A stretch of DNA of 64,000 nucleotides from Streptomyces sp. 3214.6 (GCF_900129855.1 NZ_LT670819.1:3720001-3784000); one strand, 5' to 3'. Positions 53,889-62,967 are shown, numbered from the stretch's first letter. Translations and numbers: made by a program. The notes: generated by a model not told the origin, from the sequence alone.

Positions 53889-54041
53889 AAGGGGAGGGGA
53901 ACGGGGTTTCTCGAGGCCGTTATCGATTCGTGCCGGGCTTGGGTTACAAGCGCGGCACGGGCGTTACGCACGGGTGACACAAGGAGACGAAGGGGCACCT
54001 TTCGGGCACCCCTTCACCGAACCTCTCCGGCCCTTCGCCAA

Positions 54042-54121
54042 GGCCTCTCCGGGGGCTTCCCCGGGGGCTTCCCCGTGGCCTTCTCCGGGGCCTTCCCCGG
54101 GGCCTTCTCCGGGGGCTTCTC
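54042..54121 (-). repeat. 12-bp tandem repeat, about 6.7 copies
   Basis: Units of the form GGCTTCCCCGGG / GCCTTCTCCGGG run without interruption from 54042 to 54121, directly 3' of the amidohydrolase stop codon (54120-54122). In one frame they would encode Glu-Lys-Pro-Pro/Glu-Lys-Ala-Pro repeats. Confidence 0.85.
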
Positions 54122-55382
54122 AGCCGGCGCGGGTCGCCGCGTCGAGCAGGGCGGCCGCCGTGAAGAGCTCCACGCCGACCGTGATCGCCGACTCGTCGGC
54201 GTCGAAGTCGCCCTGGTGCAGATCGCGCACGGTGCGCTCGCCGGGCGTGCGGACGCCGAGCCGGGCCATCGCGCCGGGCACCCGCTCCAGGTACCAGGAG
54301 AAGTCCTCGCCGCCGAGGCTCTGCTCGGTGCCCTCCACGGCCGCCTCGCCACGCCGGGCGACCATGGCGTCCCGCAGCAGTCCGGTGACGTCTGCGTCGT
54401 TGACGACGGGTGGGACTCCCCGCACGTAGTTGATCTCCGACTTGGCCCGGTGCAGGTTGGCGACCTCGTCGATCGCCGCGACGACGATGTCCGGAGCCTG
54501 CCGCCACGCGTCGATGTCCAGGCAGCGGACGGTGCCGGAGAGCTCGGCGTGCTGCGGGATGACGTTCGGCGCGTGGCCGCTCTCGATCCGGCCCCAGGTG
54601 ACGGCGAGCCCGGCGCGCGTGTCCACCCGCCGGCCGACCAGCGCGGGCACGTCGGTGACGACCCGGGCGGCGGCGGTGACGAGATCGGTGGTCAGGTGGG
54701 GGCGGGCGGTGTGGCCGCCGGGCCCGTCCAGCGCGATCTCCAGCCGGTCGCAGGCGGAGGTGATGCTGCCTTCGCGCAGTCCGACCCGGCCCGCGTCCAC
54801 GCGGGGGTCGCAGTGCACGGCGATGATCCGGCCGACGCCGTCCAGCGCGCCGCACTCGATGGCGTCGGCGGCGCCGCCGGGCAGCACCTCCTCGGCGGGC
54901 TGGAAGATCAGCCGCACGGGCCGCGGCAGGCGCCCCTGCCGGTGCAGTTCCGCGAGGACGAGGCCGGCGCCCAGGACGACGGTGGTGTGCACGTCGTGAC
55001 CGCAGGCGTGCGCGCGGTCGGGCACGGTCGAGCGGTAGGCGCACTCGGTCTTCATGTCGGGGATGGGCAGCGCGTCGATGTCGGCGCGCATCGCGAGGAC
55101 GGGAACGCCGTCGCCCTCTCCGTCCACCGCCCCGATGTCGCAGATGAGGCCGGTCCCGATGGCGAGCACACGGGGCCTCAGCCCCGCCTTCTCGAGGCGG
55201 GCCTTGATCGCGGCCGTCGTACGGAACTCCTGGTTGCCGAGCTCGGGGTGCATGTGCAGGTCGCGGCGGAAGGCCACGAGCTCCGCGCGCAGCGCCTCCG
55301 GCAGGGTGCCGGGAAGGACTCCCGGCTCGGCAGCGGGGAGCACGTCTTCCCCGGAAGGATCGGCCTCGGACTCTCGGGACAT
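54120..55382 (-). CDS. M20-family amidohydrolase
   Basis: 420 residues from ATG 55382 (MSRESEADPSG); a GTG at 55394 adds four residues. M20 peptidase/aminoacylase motifs: FRRDLHMHPELGNQE near 36-50, ACGHDVHTT near 124, FQPAEEVLPGGA near 160 and GGEDFSWYLE near 372. This is the IAA-amino-acid/hippurate hydrolase group, which releases acyl groups from N-acylated amino acids. The usual HAC/GxH and E-E metal ligands appear present. Its 3' end borders the 12-bp repeat array. Confidence 0.9.
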   Translation of the reverse strand: MSRESEADPSGEDVLPAAEPGVLPGTLPEALRAELVAFRRDLHMHPELGNQEFRTTAAIKARLEKAGLRPRVLAIGTGLICDIGAVDGEGDGVPVLAMRADIDALPIPDMKTECAYRSTVPDRAHACGHDVHTTVVLGAGLVLAELHRQGRLPRPVRLIFQPAEEVLPGGAADAIECGALDGVGRIIAVHCDPRVDAGRVGLREGSITSACDRLEIALDGPGGHTARPHLTTDLVTAAARVVTDVPALVGRRVDTRAGLAVTWGRIESGHAPNVIPQHAELSGTVRCLDIDAWRQAPDIVVAAIDEVANLHRAKSEINYVRGVPPVVNDADVTGLLRDAMVARRGEAAVEGTEQSLGGEDFSWYLERVPGAMARLGVRTPGERTVRDLHQGDFDADESAITVGVELFTAAALLDAATRAG

Positions 55383-55738
55383 CAGTTGCTTCACCCTCTG
55401 AAGGGTAGGACGCCGGAGCGGTCAACCGACCTACGATCAACAAAACTTCAACCCGTCAGGCGAAGAAAAGTTGGCCGCGCGGCGCATGGCTGCTGTGGGG
55501 GGTGGGTAAACTCCGCCGATTTTGCGGTCGGCACCCACATTTCTTCCTTCCTTTCACGGATACCACGGACCACTCATGGCACGCCGTGCCAGTCCACGGA
55601 GCGGACCGATCCCGACCGACCCCCGACCGACACCGGATCGCCCCGGACCGACCCGGACCGATCCCGGAATCATCACCGCCACGCGGCGATTCCGCCACGC
55701 AGCGCGAGGAGCGGGTGTACGGCGGGCACGGTGCCCCC

Positions 55739-55954
55739 ATGGAGACCATGACGTTCGGCTGTGGCGAGGAGCACATCCCGGGGCTCCTCGCGAAGGGCAT
55801 GGCGGCACTGGTGCTGACCGGGCTGGCGGTGATGGCCGTCACGGCGTGTGTGCTCGCGGGTGTGGCCTGGGCGTTCCTCCGGTGGCGGGACCGGGGACGC
55901 GGGGAGAGTGAGCAGAGCTTCTTCGACGGCTTCGGCCGTTGGGAGGAGAGGTGA
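55739..55954 (+). CDS. small membrane protein
   Basis: About 71 residues from ATG 55739 (METMTFGCGEEHIPGLL), or 79 from GTG 55715 after GAGGAG. One TM helix (LVLTGLAVMAVTACVLAGVAWAF, about 22-44) and a charged tail with Glu/Phe (SEQSFFDGFGRWEER). The region 55395-55738 before it contains degenerate CGGACCGA-type repeats (about 55602-55670) and no other credible gene. Start uncertain. Confidence 0.5.
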   Translation: METMTFGCGEEHIPGLLAKGMAALVLTGLAVMAVTACVLAGVAWAFLRWRDRGRGESEQSFFDGFGRWEER

Positions 55955-55999
55955 GCGAAGGAGTACCGGGCGCGGGTCGGCGCCTGAGACTCAGGGCAG

Positions 56000-56587
56000 T
56001 CAGCCGTCGAGGAGGGTGTCCACGGAAAGTTCGACGTGAACGCCCACGAACTCCGGAACGGGCACGCTCTGGCCCCGCTTGAAGCGCTGAGGGTCGGGAT
56101 ACTTGCCGTCGGCCGGGTCCGCGTAGAGGAGTACCTCGCCGTGCTTGCGATCAGCGATGAGGTAGGCGGGGATGCCTGCCTGGGCATAGCACTCGACCTT
56201 GACATGGAGGTCGTCGGACCAGTTGGAGGAGGTCACCTCGACGACGAGGCGGAAGACTTTCGGGGCGTAGTAATTCTTCGTGATGTGGGCGTCGCGGAAG
56301 TCCTCGTCGACGACGGAAAGGTCAGGGATCGCGAAGTCCTCGGGCAACGCCGGCAGCCAAAGGCCGAGGCCCTGGACCCATTCGGCGCCGCTTCCCTCGA
56401 TGCCTGCGCGCTCGAATGCCCTACTCAGTTTCGTCAGCGACAACCCGTGCGAGCCGTCCGGCGGCGGTGTCACAGTGAGCCTCCCCTGGAGAATCTCCAC
56501 GCGGTGCCCAGGCAGTGCACGGGAAAGCTGGTCGGCGGCTTCGCTCAACGTCAGCTCGTGTTGCAGTACGGCCACGGCATCCTCCAT
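56000..56587 (-). CDS. Uma2-family (DUF820) putative endonuclease-fold protein
   Basis: 195 residues from ATG 56587 (MEDAVAVLQHELTLS). Uma2 restriction-endonuclease-like fold: HRVEILQGRLTVTPPPDGSH near 27, then AIPDLSVVDEDF near 92, VFRLVVEVTSSNW near 112 and HVKVECYAQAGIPAYLIADR near 127-146, giving the D-E-x-K type active site. Biological role of the family is unknown; streptomycetes carry many copies. Same strand as the mutase gene, 80 nt downstream. Confidence 0.85.
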   Translation of the reverse strand: MEDAVAVLQHELTLSEAADQLSRALPGHRVEILQGRLTVTPPPDGSHGLSLTKLSRAFERAGIEGSGAEWVQGLGLWLPALPEDFAIPDLSVVDEDFRDAHITKNYYAPKVFRLVVEVTSSNWSDDLHVKVECYAQAGIPAYLIADRKHGEVLLYADPADGKYPDPQRFKRGQSVPVPEFVGVHVELSVDTLLDG

Positions 56588-56666
56588 CTCGGGCCCACTC
56601 TCCACGAGCGTAACCGGGGGCGGACAGAATCCACCCCCGATCACCCATTCGATGGAATCGCCCAGC

Positions 56667-58247
56667 TCAGAAGGCATCCGACGGCACGTAAGTCCCCCAG
56701 ACCTCCCGGAGGGCGTTGCACACCTCGCCCACCGTCGCCCGGGCGCGCAGCGCGTCCTTCATCGGGTAGAGGACATTGTCCTCGCCCTCCGCCGCCTTCT
56801 TCAGGGCGTCCAGGGCCGAGTCCACCGCGGCCTGGTCGCGTTCGGCGCGCAGCTTCGCGAGCCGGTCCGCCTGCTGGGCCTCGATGGCCGGGTCGACGCG
56901 GAGCGGCTCGTAGGGCTCCTCGGCGTCGAGCTGGTAGCGGTTGACGCCGACGACGACCCGCTCGCCCGAGTCGGTCTCCTGGGCGATCCGGTAGGCGGAG
57001 CGCTCGATCTCGGACTTCTGGAAGCCGTGCTCGATGGCGGCGACCGCGCCACCGAGGTCCTCGACCTTCCGCATGAGCTCGACAGCCGCCGTCTCGACGT
57101 CGTCGGTCATCTTCTCCACGACGTACGACCCGGCGAAGGGGTCGACGGTCGCCGTCACGTCCGTCTCGTAGGCGAGCACCTGCTGGGTGCGCAGGGCGAG
57201 GCGCGCGCTCTTGTCCGTGGGCAGCGCGATCGCCTCGTCGAAGGAGTTCGTGTGCAGGGACTGGGTGCCGCCGAGGACCGCCGCGAGGCCCTGGACGGCG
57301 ACCCGCACCAGGTTCACCTCCGGCTGCTGGGCCGTCAGCTGGACGCCCGCCGTCTGCGTGTGGAACCGCAGCATCAGCGACTTGGGGTTCTTCGCGCCGA
57401 ACTCGTCCTTCATCACCCGCGCCCAGATCCGGCGCGCGGCACGGAACTTCGCGACCTCTTCGAGGATCGTCGTACGCGCCACGAAGAAGAAGGACAGCCG
57501 CGGGGCGAAGTCGTCGACGTCCATCCCAGCGGCCACCGCCGTACGGACGTACTCGATGCCGTCCGCGAGCGTGAAGGCGATCTCCTGCGCCGGGGACGCG
57601 CCCGCCTCCGCCATGTGGTAGCCGGAGATCGAGATCGTGTTCCACTTCGGGATCTCGGCCTTGCAGTACTTGAAGATGTCGGCGATGAGGCGCAGCGAGG
57701 GCTTCGGCGGGAAGATGTACGTCCCGCGCGCGATGTACTCCTTCAGGACGTCGTTCTGGATCGTGCCCGTGAGCCGGTCGGCCGGGACGCCCTGCTCCTC
57801 GCCGACCAGCTGGTACATGAGCAGCAGCAGGGCCGCGGGGGCGTTGATCGTCATCGACGTCGACACCTTGTCCAGCGGGATCCCGCCGAACAGCACCCGC
57901 ATGTCGTCGATCGAGTCGATCGCCACGCCGACCTTGCCGACCTCGCCGGAGGCGATCGGCGCGTCGGAGTCGTGGCCCATCTGGGTGGGCAGGTCGAAGG
58001 CGACCGACAGGCCCATCGTGCCGTTGGCGATCAGCTGCTTGTAGCGGGCGTTGGACTCCACCGCCGTGCCGAAGCCCGCGTACTGGCGCATCGTCCAGGG
58101 GCGGCCGGTGTACATCGACGGGTAGACGCCCCGGGTGAAGGGGTACGCGCCGGGCTCGCCCAGCTTCTCGGCCGGGTCCCAGCCCGCCAGGTCCTCGGGC
58201 CCGTAGACCGGTTCGATGGGGAGTCCGGACTCCGACTCACGCGCCAT
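56667..58247 (-). CDS. methylmalonyl-CoA mutase-type large subunit without B12 domain
   Basis: 526 residues from ATG 58247. TIM-barrel acyl-CoA mutase domain: PSMYTGRPWTMRQYAGFGTA near 59, GTIQNDVLKEYIARGTYIFPP near 175-195, ISGYHMAEAGA near 225. RQY and the Arg in the ARGTY segment correspond to the residues (Tyr89/Arg207 in the Propionibacterium enzyme) that bind methylmalonyl-CoA; isobutyryl-CoA mutases have Phe/Gln there. The C-terminal cobalamin domain is absent, so a separate B12-binding small subunit is required and is not in this window. Confidence 0.9.
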   Translation of the reverse strand: MARESESGLPIEPVYGPEDLAGWDPAEKLGEPGAYPFTRGVYPSMYTGRPWTMRQYAGFGTAVESNARYKQLIANGTMGLSVAFDLPTQMGHDSDAPIASGEVGKVGVAIDSIDDMRVLFGGIPLDKVSTSMTINAPAALLLLMYQLVGEEQGVPADRLTGTIQNDVLKEYIARGTYIFPPKPSLRLIADIFKYCKAEIPKWNTISISGYHMAEAGASPAQEIAFTLADGIEYVRTAVAAGMDVDDFAPRLSFFFVARTTILEEVAKFRAARRIWARVMKDEFGAKNPKSLMLRFHTQTAGVQLTAQQPEVNLVRVAVQGLAAVLGGTQSLHTNSFDEAIALPTDKSARLALRTQQVLAYETDVTATVDPFAGSYVVEKMTDDVETAAVELMRKVEDLGGAVAAIEHGFQKSEIERSAYRIAQETDSGERVVVGVNRYQLDAEEPYEPLRVDPAIEAQQADRLAKLRAERDQAAVDSALDALKKAAEGEDNVLYPMKDALRARATVGEVCNALREVWGTYVPSDAF

Positions 58248-58432
58248 TGGTGTGATGCCTCCCGCTGAGCAATTACCCGTCAGTACAGTCCGACCCTTCG
58301 ACGGACTGTATCGGCGTGCGTGCACCCGGTGGAGGGGAGCACGCTGGGAGCTTCCTCACAGAGTGATTGCGGTCCCGGTCACAACCATGCCGGTCCGTTC
58401 GCGAGGCGTCATCCGGGGGGAACATTCCAGGC

Positions 58433-59320
58433 ATGCGGATGCGGAGATCGATCGCCGTCCTGGCCGCCGCGGCGGCCCTGGTGACGGTGTGCGGCGGCTG
58501 TAGCGTGCAGACCCCGAAGACGGACACCGGCACGGGCAGGGGTGCGGACGGGGGCTCGGACGGGGGCGTGCGCTCGCCCGTCCCCGCCGACGCCGGCCGG
58601 ACGCCACCCCCCTCGCCCCGGCCCTCGACCCCGGCCGGGACGACCGCCGACGACAAGCCGAGCGGCCCGGCCACCAGCGCCCCACCCCCCGCCGTGCTGT
58701 GGTCGCCCGGCGACACCGGGCGCGCGGTGCGCGAACTCCAGGCCCGGCTACGGCAGGTCGCCTGGCTCTACGACGGCCCCACGGGCACGTACGACGACCG
58801 TACCGAGGAGGCGGTGAAGGGCTTCCAGGGCAAGCGCGGGCTGCCGAGGACCGGGAAGACGGACACCGTCACCTGGCAGCGGCTGCTGGGCATGACACGG
58901 GAGCCGGGCCAGTGGGAGCTGTATCTGATGGGCGGTCAGCCGGCCGCCGCGCCCGATCCCCGCTGTCTGACCGGGCGGGTGCTGTGCATCGACAAGACGA
59001 CCCGCACCCTGCGCTGGATGATCGACGGCCGGACCGAGTCGACGGTGTCGGTCCGCTTCGGCTCGCAGTACACGCCCACCCGCGAGGGTGTGTTCCACGT
59101 CTACTGGAAGTCCCGCGACCATGTGTCCACGCTCTACCACTCGCCGATGCCGTACGCGATGTTCTTCAGCGGCGGGCAGGCGGTGCACTACTCGGCCGAC
59201 TTCGCGGCCCGCGGTTACGCCGGCGCCTCGCACGGCTGCGTCAACGTCCGGGACGAGGCGGCCATCGCGGACCTCTTCGCGCAGGTGAGGAACGGCGACA
59301 AGGTCGTCGTGTCCTGGTAG
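58433..59320 (+). CDS. L,D-transpeptidase lipoprotein with peptidoglycan-binding domain
   Basis: 295 residues from ATG 58433. Lipobox-like VCGGC (Cys near 21) after a hydrophobic stretch. A Pro/Ser/Ala/Gly-rich linker to about residue 85, a PG_binding_1 domain (LWSPGDTGRAVRELQARLRQVAWLYDGPTGTYDDRTEEAVKGFQ in pieces, about 90-140) and a YkuD catalytic domain ending HGCVNVRDEAAIADLF, with the nucleophile Cys in SHGCVN near 265. Crosslinks peptidoglycan 3-3 or anchors proteins. Full domain set, full length. Confidence 0.92.
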   Translation: MRMRRSIAVLAAAAALVTVCGGCSVQTPKTDTGTGRGADGGSDGGVRSPVPADAGRTPPPSPRPSTPAGTTADDKPSGPATSAPPPAVLWSPGDTGRAVRELQARLRQVAWLYDGPTGTYDDRTEEAVKGFQGKRGLPRTGKTDTVTWQRLLGMTREPGQWELYLMGGQPAAAPDPRCLTGRVLCIDKTTRTLRWMIDGRTESTVSVRFGSQYTPTREGVFHVYWKSRDHVSTLYHSPMPYAMFFSGGQAVHYSADFAARGYAGASHGCVNVRDEAAIADLFAQVRNGDKVVVSW

Positions 59321-59478
59321 GCGTTGGGGGCGCGAGCGGGACCGGGGGAACGTGTCCCGCCCGCGCCGAGCGCACGAGCCGAAGGTACGGGGGGAACCCC
59401 GGCTCAGTGCAAGGGCCGATGACCAGTCGGCTCACTTGTTACTGCGCTCCGGCCGCCAAAAACGTCACACCCCGCGCG

Positions 59479-59508
59479 AAAAAACTTCTGCGATCTACGA
59501 AATCGCAG
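59479..59508 (-). terminator. canonical intrinsic terminator of the small acidic protein gene
   Basis: On the minus strand CTGCGAT/ATCGCAG, 7-bp stem, 7-nt loop, followed by AAG and six T (59479-59484). It lies 24 nt after the stop at 59532, a rare Streptomyces terminator with a real U-tract. Confidence 0.75.
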
Positions 59509-59531
59509 GTCAGCCGTGGTGTGGCGGGGGC

Positions 59532-59831
59532 TCACTCGTCGGGGCAGCTGCCGCTCGTGGAGGAGAAGAGCGCCGGGAAACCCTTCCGCGAGGCCTCCCG
59601 GTTGGCGATGCTCACGAGCTGGTTGACGGTGATGACGGCCCCGTTGAGGTCGGGAGCGTGGATGATCCTGGACTCCTGCGGGCGACCGTTGTAGCGGATA
59701 CAGAAGGGGAACGGGAACATCTGGACGTCACCGGTGGACGATGCCCCGTCGGAGGACAGGATCTCCGCCAAGTCGATGGAGTCCGCGGCGAGTTCATCGA
59801 TCGTGGGCGTCACTTCGGTCTCTTCTCCCAT
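59532..59831 (-). CDS. small acidic protein, unknown
   Basis: 99 residues from ATG 59831 with AAGGAG 7 nt upstream. N-terminal acidic segment (EETEVTPTIDELAADSIDLAEILSSD in pieces) like a peptide leader, then FPFPFCIRYNGRPQ, RIIHAPDLNGAVITVNQLVSIANREA. One internal Cys and a C-terminal SGSCPDE. A perfect intrinsic terminator follows. Composition is less GC-rich than neighbours. No modifying enzymes nearby, so a RiPP precursor is only a possibility. Convergent with the L,D-transpeptidase gene. Confidence 0.7.
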   Translation of the reverse strand: MGEETEVTPTIDELAADSIDLAEILSSDGASSTGDVQMFPFPFCIRYNGRPQESRIIHAPDLNGAVITVNQLVSIANREASRKGFPALFSSTSGSCPDE

Positions 59832-59985
59832 GACGGCTCTCCTTGGTGCGATGGGATAGGACCTTGCACTTTCCGATGGTTCCCGAGGTCCCGGCGGCCC
59901 GCAATCCGGCACCGGGCCGCGGGCGGCGCGGCGTCATGGATCAGCTGATCGGCGTGCCGGAGCCGCCGTCCTGACGATGGTCGTT

Positions 59986-61059
59986 TCAGCCGTGACCGTG
60001 ACCGTTGCGGCCGCCGCCGTGGCCCCCACCGTGGCTGCCGCCTGCGTGGTCGTGACCGCGGCGGCCGCCTCTGTGGCCGCCGTCATCATCGTCATCGGAA
60101 GTGCCGCCGCCCCGGCCGGACTTGTCGTCCGTTCCGCTCCCGCGGGTCGATCCGCTCAGGCCGTCGCGGTCCCCCTGGCCCTGTCCGGAGTCCCGGCCGG
60201 CGGTGCCGCTTCCCGCGCGGGCGTCGCCACGGGGGTTTCCGCCGGCGGCGTGGTCGAGGACGCCCGCGCAGAACGTCGGCACGCGCTTCGAGCCGCCCGC
60301 CAGGTTCTCCAGGGTCCGCCGGCGGCCGGCGTCCAGGGTCTTGCCGGTGCTCAGGTCGCGGCAGGACGAGGTCACGCCGCCCGGCCAGACGCCGCGCAGG
60401 TCCGGGGCGGCGGTGGCGTCGTCGTCCGCGGTGCCGTTCCCGGCGCCCTTGCCGGCCTCGCCGCCGGTGCCTCCGGGACCGCCCGTGCCGCCCTCCGGGG
60501 TCGTCGACGGCGCGGCGCCGCCCGAGGCGTCCGGGGAGGGGGAGACGAGCGGGCGTTCGGGGAGCGCGGGCGCCGAGACGGAGGGATGCGCCGGTTCCGC
60601 GCCGTCGAACGGGGACGGCAGGACGCCGGTCCCGACCGCGACCCCGCCGAGCACCCCGACGGCCAGCGCCGCGGCCAGTCCCAGCCGTGCGGGCCGGATC
60701 CGGCGGGGACGGCGACCGGCCTCGCGGACACCGCCCACGATGCGCACCAGCCCCACGTCGACCGCGTGCGCCTCACCGGCCCCACCGGCCTCACCCGCGA
60801 GTCCGGCGGTGGCGCCCCGGGCGAGGTCGGCGCGGTCCGCGTGGGTCTTGCGGAAGGCGGCCAGGGCCGCTGCCTCACCGGGGAGTTCCTCGTCGGCGGG
60901 CAGGGGCTCGGCGGCCGGCGCGGACAACGCGGCCAGCGTCCTCGCGAGGCGTTCGGCCTGCTCCTTGGCCGGGCCTTCGAGACCGTGGCCGGGTGACTCA
61001 CCGCGCAGCAGACGCTCCGCCGTTTCGCGGTCGAGCCACCTGTCCTGCTTGTCGGCCAT
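59986..61059 (-). CDS. membrane protein partner of ECF sigma factor, His-rich tail
   Basis: 357 residues from ATG 61059 (a GTG one codon upstream is possible), overlapping the sigma factor stop by one nucleotide. Cytosolic N-terminal 130 residues (WLDRETAERLLRGESPGHG), a single TM (LGLAAALAVGVLGGVAVGTGVL, about 126-147), a Gly/Pro/Asp-rich exported region and a C-terminal HDHAGGSHGGGHGGGRNGH in pieces that could bind metal. The order sigma then membrane partner and the ASD-like N-terminus suggest an anti-sigma factor; no zinc HxxxCxxC motif is seen. Confidence 0.75.
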   Translation of the reverse strand: MADKQDRWLDRETAERLLRGESPGHGLEGPAKEQAERLARTLAALSAPAAEPLPADEELPGEAAALAAFRKTHADRADLARGATAGLAGEAGGAGEAHAVDVGLVRIVGGVREAGRRPRRIRPARLGLAAALAVGVLGGVAVGTGVLPSPFDGAEPAHPSVSAPALPERPLVSPSPDASGGAAPSTTPEGGTGGPGGTGGEAGKGAGNGTADDDATAAPDLRGVWPGGVTSSCRDLSTGKTLDAGRRRTLENLAGGSKRVPTFCAGVLDHAAGGNPRGDARAGSGTAGRDSGQGQGDRDGLSGSTRGSGTDDKSGRGGGTSDDDDDGGHRGGRRGHDHAGGSHGGGHGGGRNGHGHG

Positions 61060-61718
61060 CACATGTCCTTCTGCGTCCGCGTGCGCACTTGCGTCACACT
61101 GGCGGACGTCACCGCGCGCGAGCGCGTTCCACGCTGGGGCGGCAGTGCGTCGAGCGCGCCCGCCGTCTCCGCATCGTCGCCGAGCAGTTCGGCGAGCTTC
61201 TTCAGACCGCGGTGCGCGGCCGTGCGTATCGCGCCGGGCCGTTTGCCGAGCGTCTCGGCGGCCGTCTTGGCGTCCAGGCCCATGACGACCCGCAGGACGA
61301 CGGCCTCGGCCTGGTCCTGCGGCAGCCGGGCGATGAGGCCGAGGGTGCGGCCGGTGGCGAGCGCCTCGATGGCCTCGCCCGCGGTGTCGGACTCGCCGGC
61401 CCTGCCGGTCAGCTCGGTCTCGTCGCCGCCGATCGCGGGACGCCGTCCCCGCATGCGTATGTGGTCCAGGGCTCGGTTGCGGGCGATCCGGGCGGCCCAG
61501 CCGCGGAAGCGGTCCGCGTCGCCGCTGAACCGCTCCAGGTCACGCGCGATCTGCAGCCACGCCTCGGAGGTGACGTCCTCGGCGTCGAGGTCGCCGACGA
61601 GTGTGCGCACGTACCCGAGCAACCGCGGGTGCACCGTGCGGTACACAGTCCGGAACGCGCTCTCGTCCCCGTTCTGTGCCGCGAGCACCGCGGCTGTCAG
61701 CTCCGCGTCGTCCCCCAC
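61059..61718 (-). CDS. ECF sigma factor
   Basis: 219 residues from GTG 61718 after GAGGA. Region 2: FRTVYRTVHPRLLGYVRTLVGDLDAEDVTSEAWLQIARDL in pieces (about 20-60); region 4: LPQDQAEAVVLRVVMGLDAKTAAETLGKRPGAIRTAAHRGLKKL in pieces (about 140-183). The closely related gene at 62968-63612 has the same downstream arrangement, so these form a tandem duplication. Cognate promoter unknown. Confidence 0.85.
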   Translation of the reverse strand: MGDDAELTAAVLAAQNGDESAFRTVYRTVHPRLLGYVRTLVGDLDAEDVTSEAWLQIARDLERFSGDADRFRGWAARIARNRALDHIRMRGRRPAIGGDETELTGRAGESDTAGEAIEALATGRTLGLIARLPQDQAEAVVLRVVMGLDAKTAAETLGKRPGAIRTAAHRGLKKLAELLGDDAETAGALDALPPQRGTRSRAVTSASVTQVRTRTQKDM

Positions 61719-61949
61719 GTCGTGGTTCCTCGGTCGATGGTTCGCGGTCCGTGGACCGCAGGTCGTTGCGGTGGTCTGCCGCTTGGCCGTCCGGCGCGAA
61801 AGGCACGTTACGACCTGAAACCGCCGCACGTCCACGACCGTAGAACATGCAACTGACTCGTGACGCGAGGGGGTGTGCCCGGGGTGTGACAGAAAACGCA
61901 CTCTCGGCGCTGTAGGGAGTACGGGCCGCCGCGCGGCCCGTGCCGCGCG

Positions 61950-61991
61950 ACGGCCGGGGCCTCTCCTGTGGGGGGTGGCGGCCCCGGCCGT
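61950..61991 (-). terminator. terminator hairpin after the second sigma partner gene
   Basis: ACGGCCGGGGCC and GGCCCCGGCCGT form a perfect 12-bp stem, 18-nt loop; a second stem GTTGCC/GGCAAC follows (61990-62006). The gap 61719-62009 otherwise contains no gene. Confidence 0.6.
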
Positions 61992-62009
61992 TGCCTCGGC
62001 GGCAACGGG

Positions 62010-62873
62010 TCATCCGCCGTTCGCGGGCTTGGTCTTCCCGGGGTTCGCGGCCTTCTCGGGCGTCACGGTCTTCTCCGCCTTGGGGCTCTTGTCGGCCCTG
62101 GGGCTCGTCTCGGCCTTCGGCGTCTTCTCCGCCTTGGGGCTCTTCTCCGCCTTGGGGCTCTTCTCCGCCTTCGGCGCCTTCTCGGCCTTCTGCTGACCGT
62201 GGGCCGCGCAGTACGCGGCGACGTTCTGCTCGCCGCCCGCCGCCGTCACAAGCCGCTGCCAGGCAGTGGAGTCCATCGCCTGGCCCCGTCCCTGGACCTT
62301 CTCGTAGGCGCGGCAGTGGGCCTCGGTGTCCTTGGCGTTCGCGGGACGGTCCCGCTCGGCGCCGTCCGTGGCGGACGGGGCGCCGGACGGCGTGTCGGAC
62401 CGACCGGACGGCGCGCTCGCCGACCGCTCCGGGTGCCCCGCGCCGTCGTCGCCGCCGTCCGTGACGGAGCCGATCGCGGCGTACGCGACCCCGCCCAGCG
62501 CGAGGGCGGCGATCAGCGCGGAGAGCGTGACCCGCAGCGAGCGGGCGGTGTGCCGCCGGACGGGCCGGGACCGCCAGTCGTCGCGGCGCCGGGGACGCGC
62601 CCGGTGCGCGCCGGAGTCCCGGGCGGCCCGGAACGCGGCGACGGCCCGCAGCTCACCCTCGCTGCCCCCGGCCATGCCCGTGCCCATACCGATGCCCGTG
62701 CCAGTGCCCGTGCCAGTGCCCGTGCCCGTGCTCGTGCTCGTGTTCGGAGGGCCGTCGGGCTCGCGCAGGGCGTGGGCGAGCAGCGCCTCCAGCCCCGCCA
62801 GGTCGGCGACGGCGTCGTCAGGGTGCGCGCGCCGACGGCCGAGGCCCGCGCCGTCGTTCAGCCGTTCACCCAT
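62010..62873 (-). CDS. membrane protein partner of second ECF sigma factor, Lys/Glu/Pro repeat tail
   Basis: 287 residues from ATG 62873. Cytosolic region with a Thr-Gly repeat stretch (TGTGTGTGTGTG IGMGTGM-like, DNA repeat at about 62671-62744), a TM (about 118-137), and a C-terminal tail of KAEKSPKAEKTPK-type hexapeptide repeats. Two Cys-containing helices (AHCRAYEKVQGRGQAMDSTAWQ, YCAAHGQQKAEKAPKA) precede the tail. Same layout as the other sigma partner, so a putative anti-sigma factor. Confidence 0.7.
   Translation of the reverse strand: MGERLNDGAGLGRRRAHPDDAVADLAGLEALLAHALREPDGPPNTSTSTGTGTGTGTGTGIGMGTGMAGGSEGELRAVAAFRAARDSGAHRARPRRRDDWRSRPVRRHTARSLRVTLSALIAALALGGVAYAAIGSVTDGGDDGAGHPERSASAPSGRSDTPSGAPSATDGAERDRPANAKDTEAHCRAYEKVQGRGQAMDSTAWQRLVTAAGGEQNVAAYCAAHGQQKAEKAPKAEKSPKAEKSPKAEKTPKAETSPRADKSPKAEKTVTPEKAANPGKTKPANGG
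62052..62192 (-). repeat. 18-bp degenerate repeats encoding K-A-E-K-S-P units
   Basis: About seven copies of a TTCTCCGCCTTGGGGCTC-like unit inside the C-terminal coding part, translating to a Lys/Ala/Glu/Ser/Pro hexapeptide repeat. Confidence 0.75.
62671..62744 (-). repeat. 6-bp tandem repeat (GCCCGT/GCCAGT) in coding sequence
   Basis: About twelve hexanucleotide copies encode the alternating Thr-Gly/Gly-Met stretch of the sigma partner protein; length polymorphism by slippage is expected. Confidence 0.75.
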
Positions 62874-62967
62874 GTTCGTTTCCGCCTCTGTCCCATCCGT
62901 CCGATCGGGCCGTGCCACCGGGTGGCCACGCCCACCAGTGATCCATACGGTCCGCGGCCGTCGCCGT

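Noticed and set aside
54042..54121. CRISPR-like array
   Set aside because: Units are contiguous 12-mers without spacers, so it is a simple tandem repeat.
59532..59831. Lanthipeptide or other RiPP gene cluster
   Set aside because: No cyclase, dehydratase, protease or transporter nearby and no clear core peptide.
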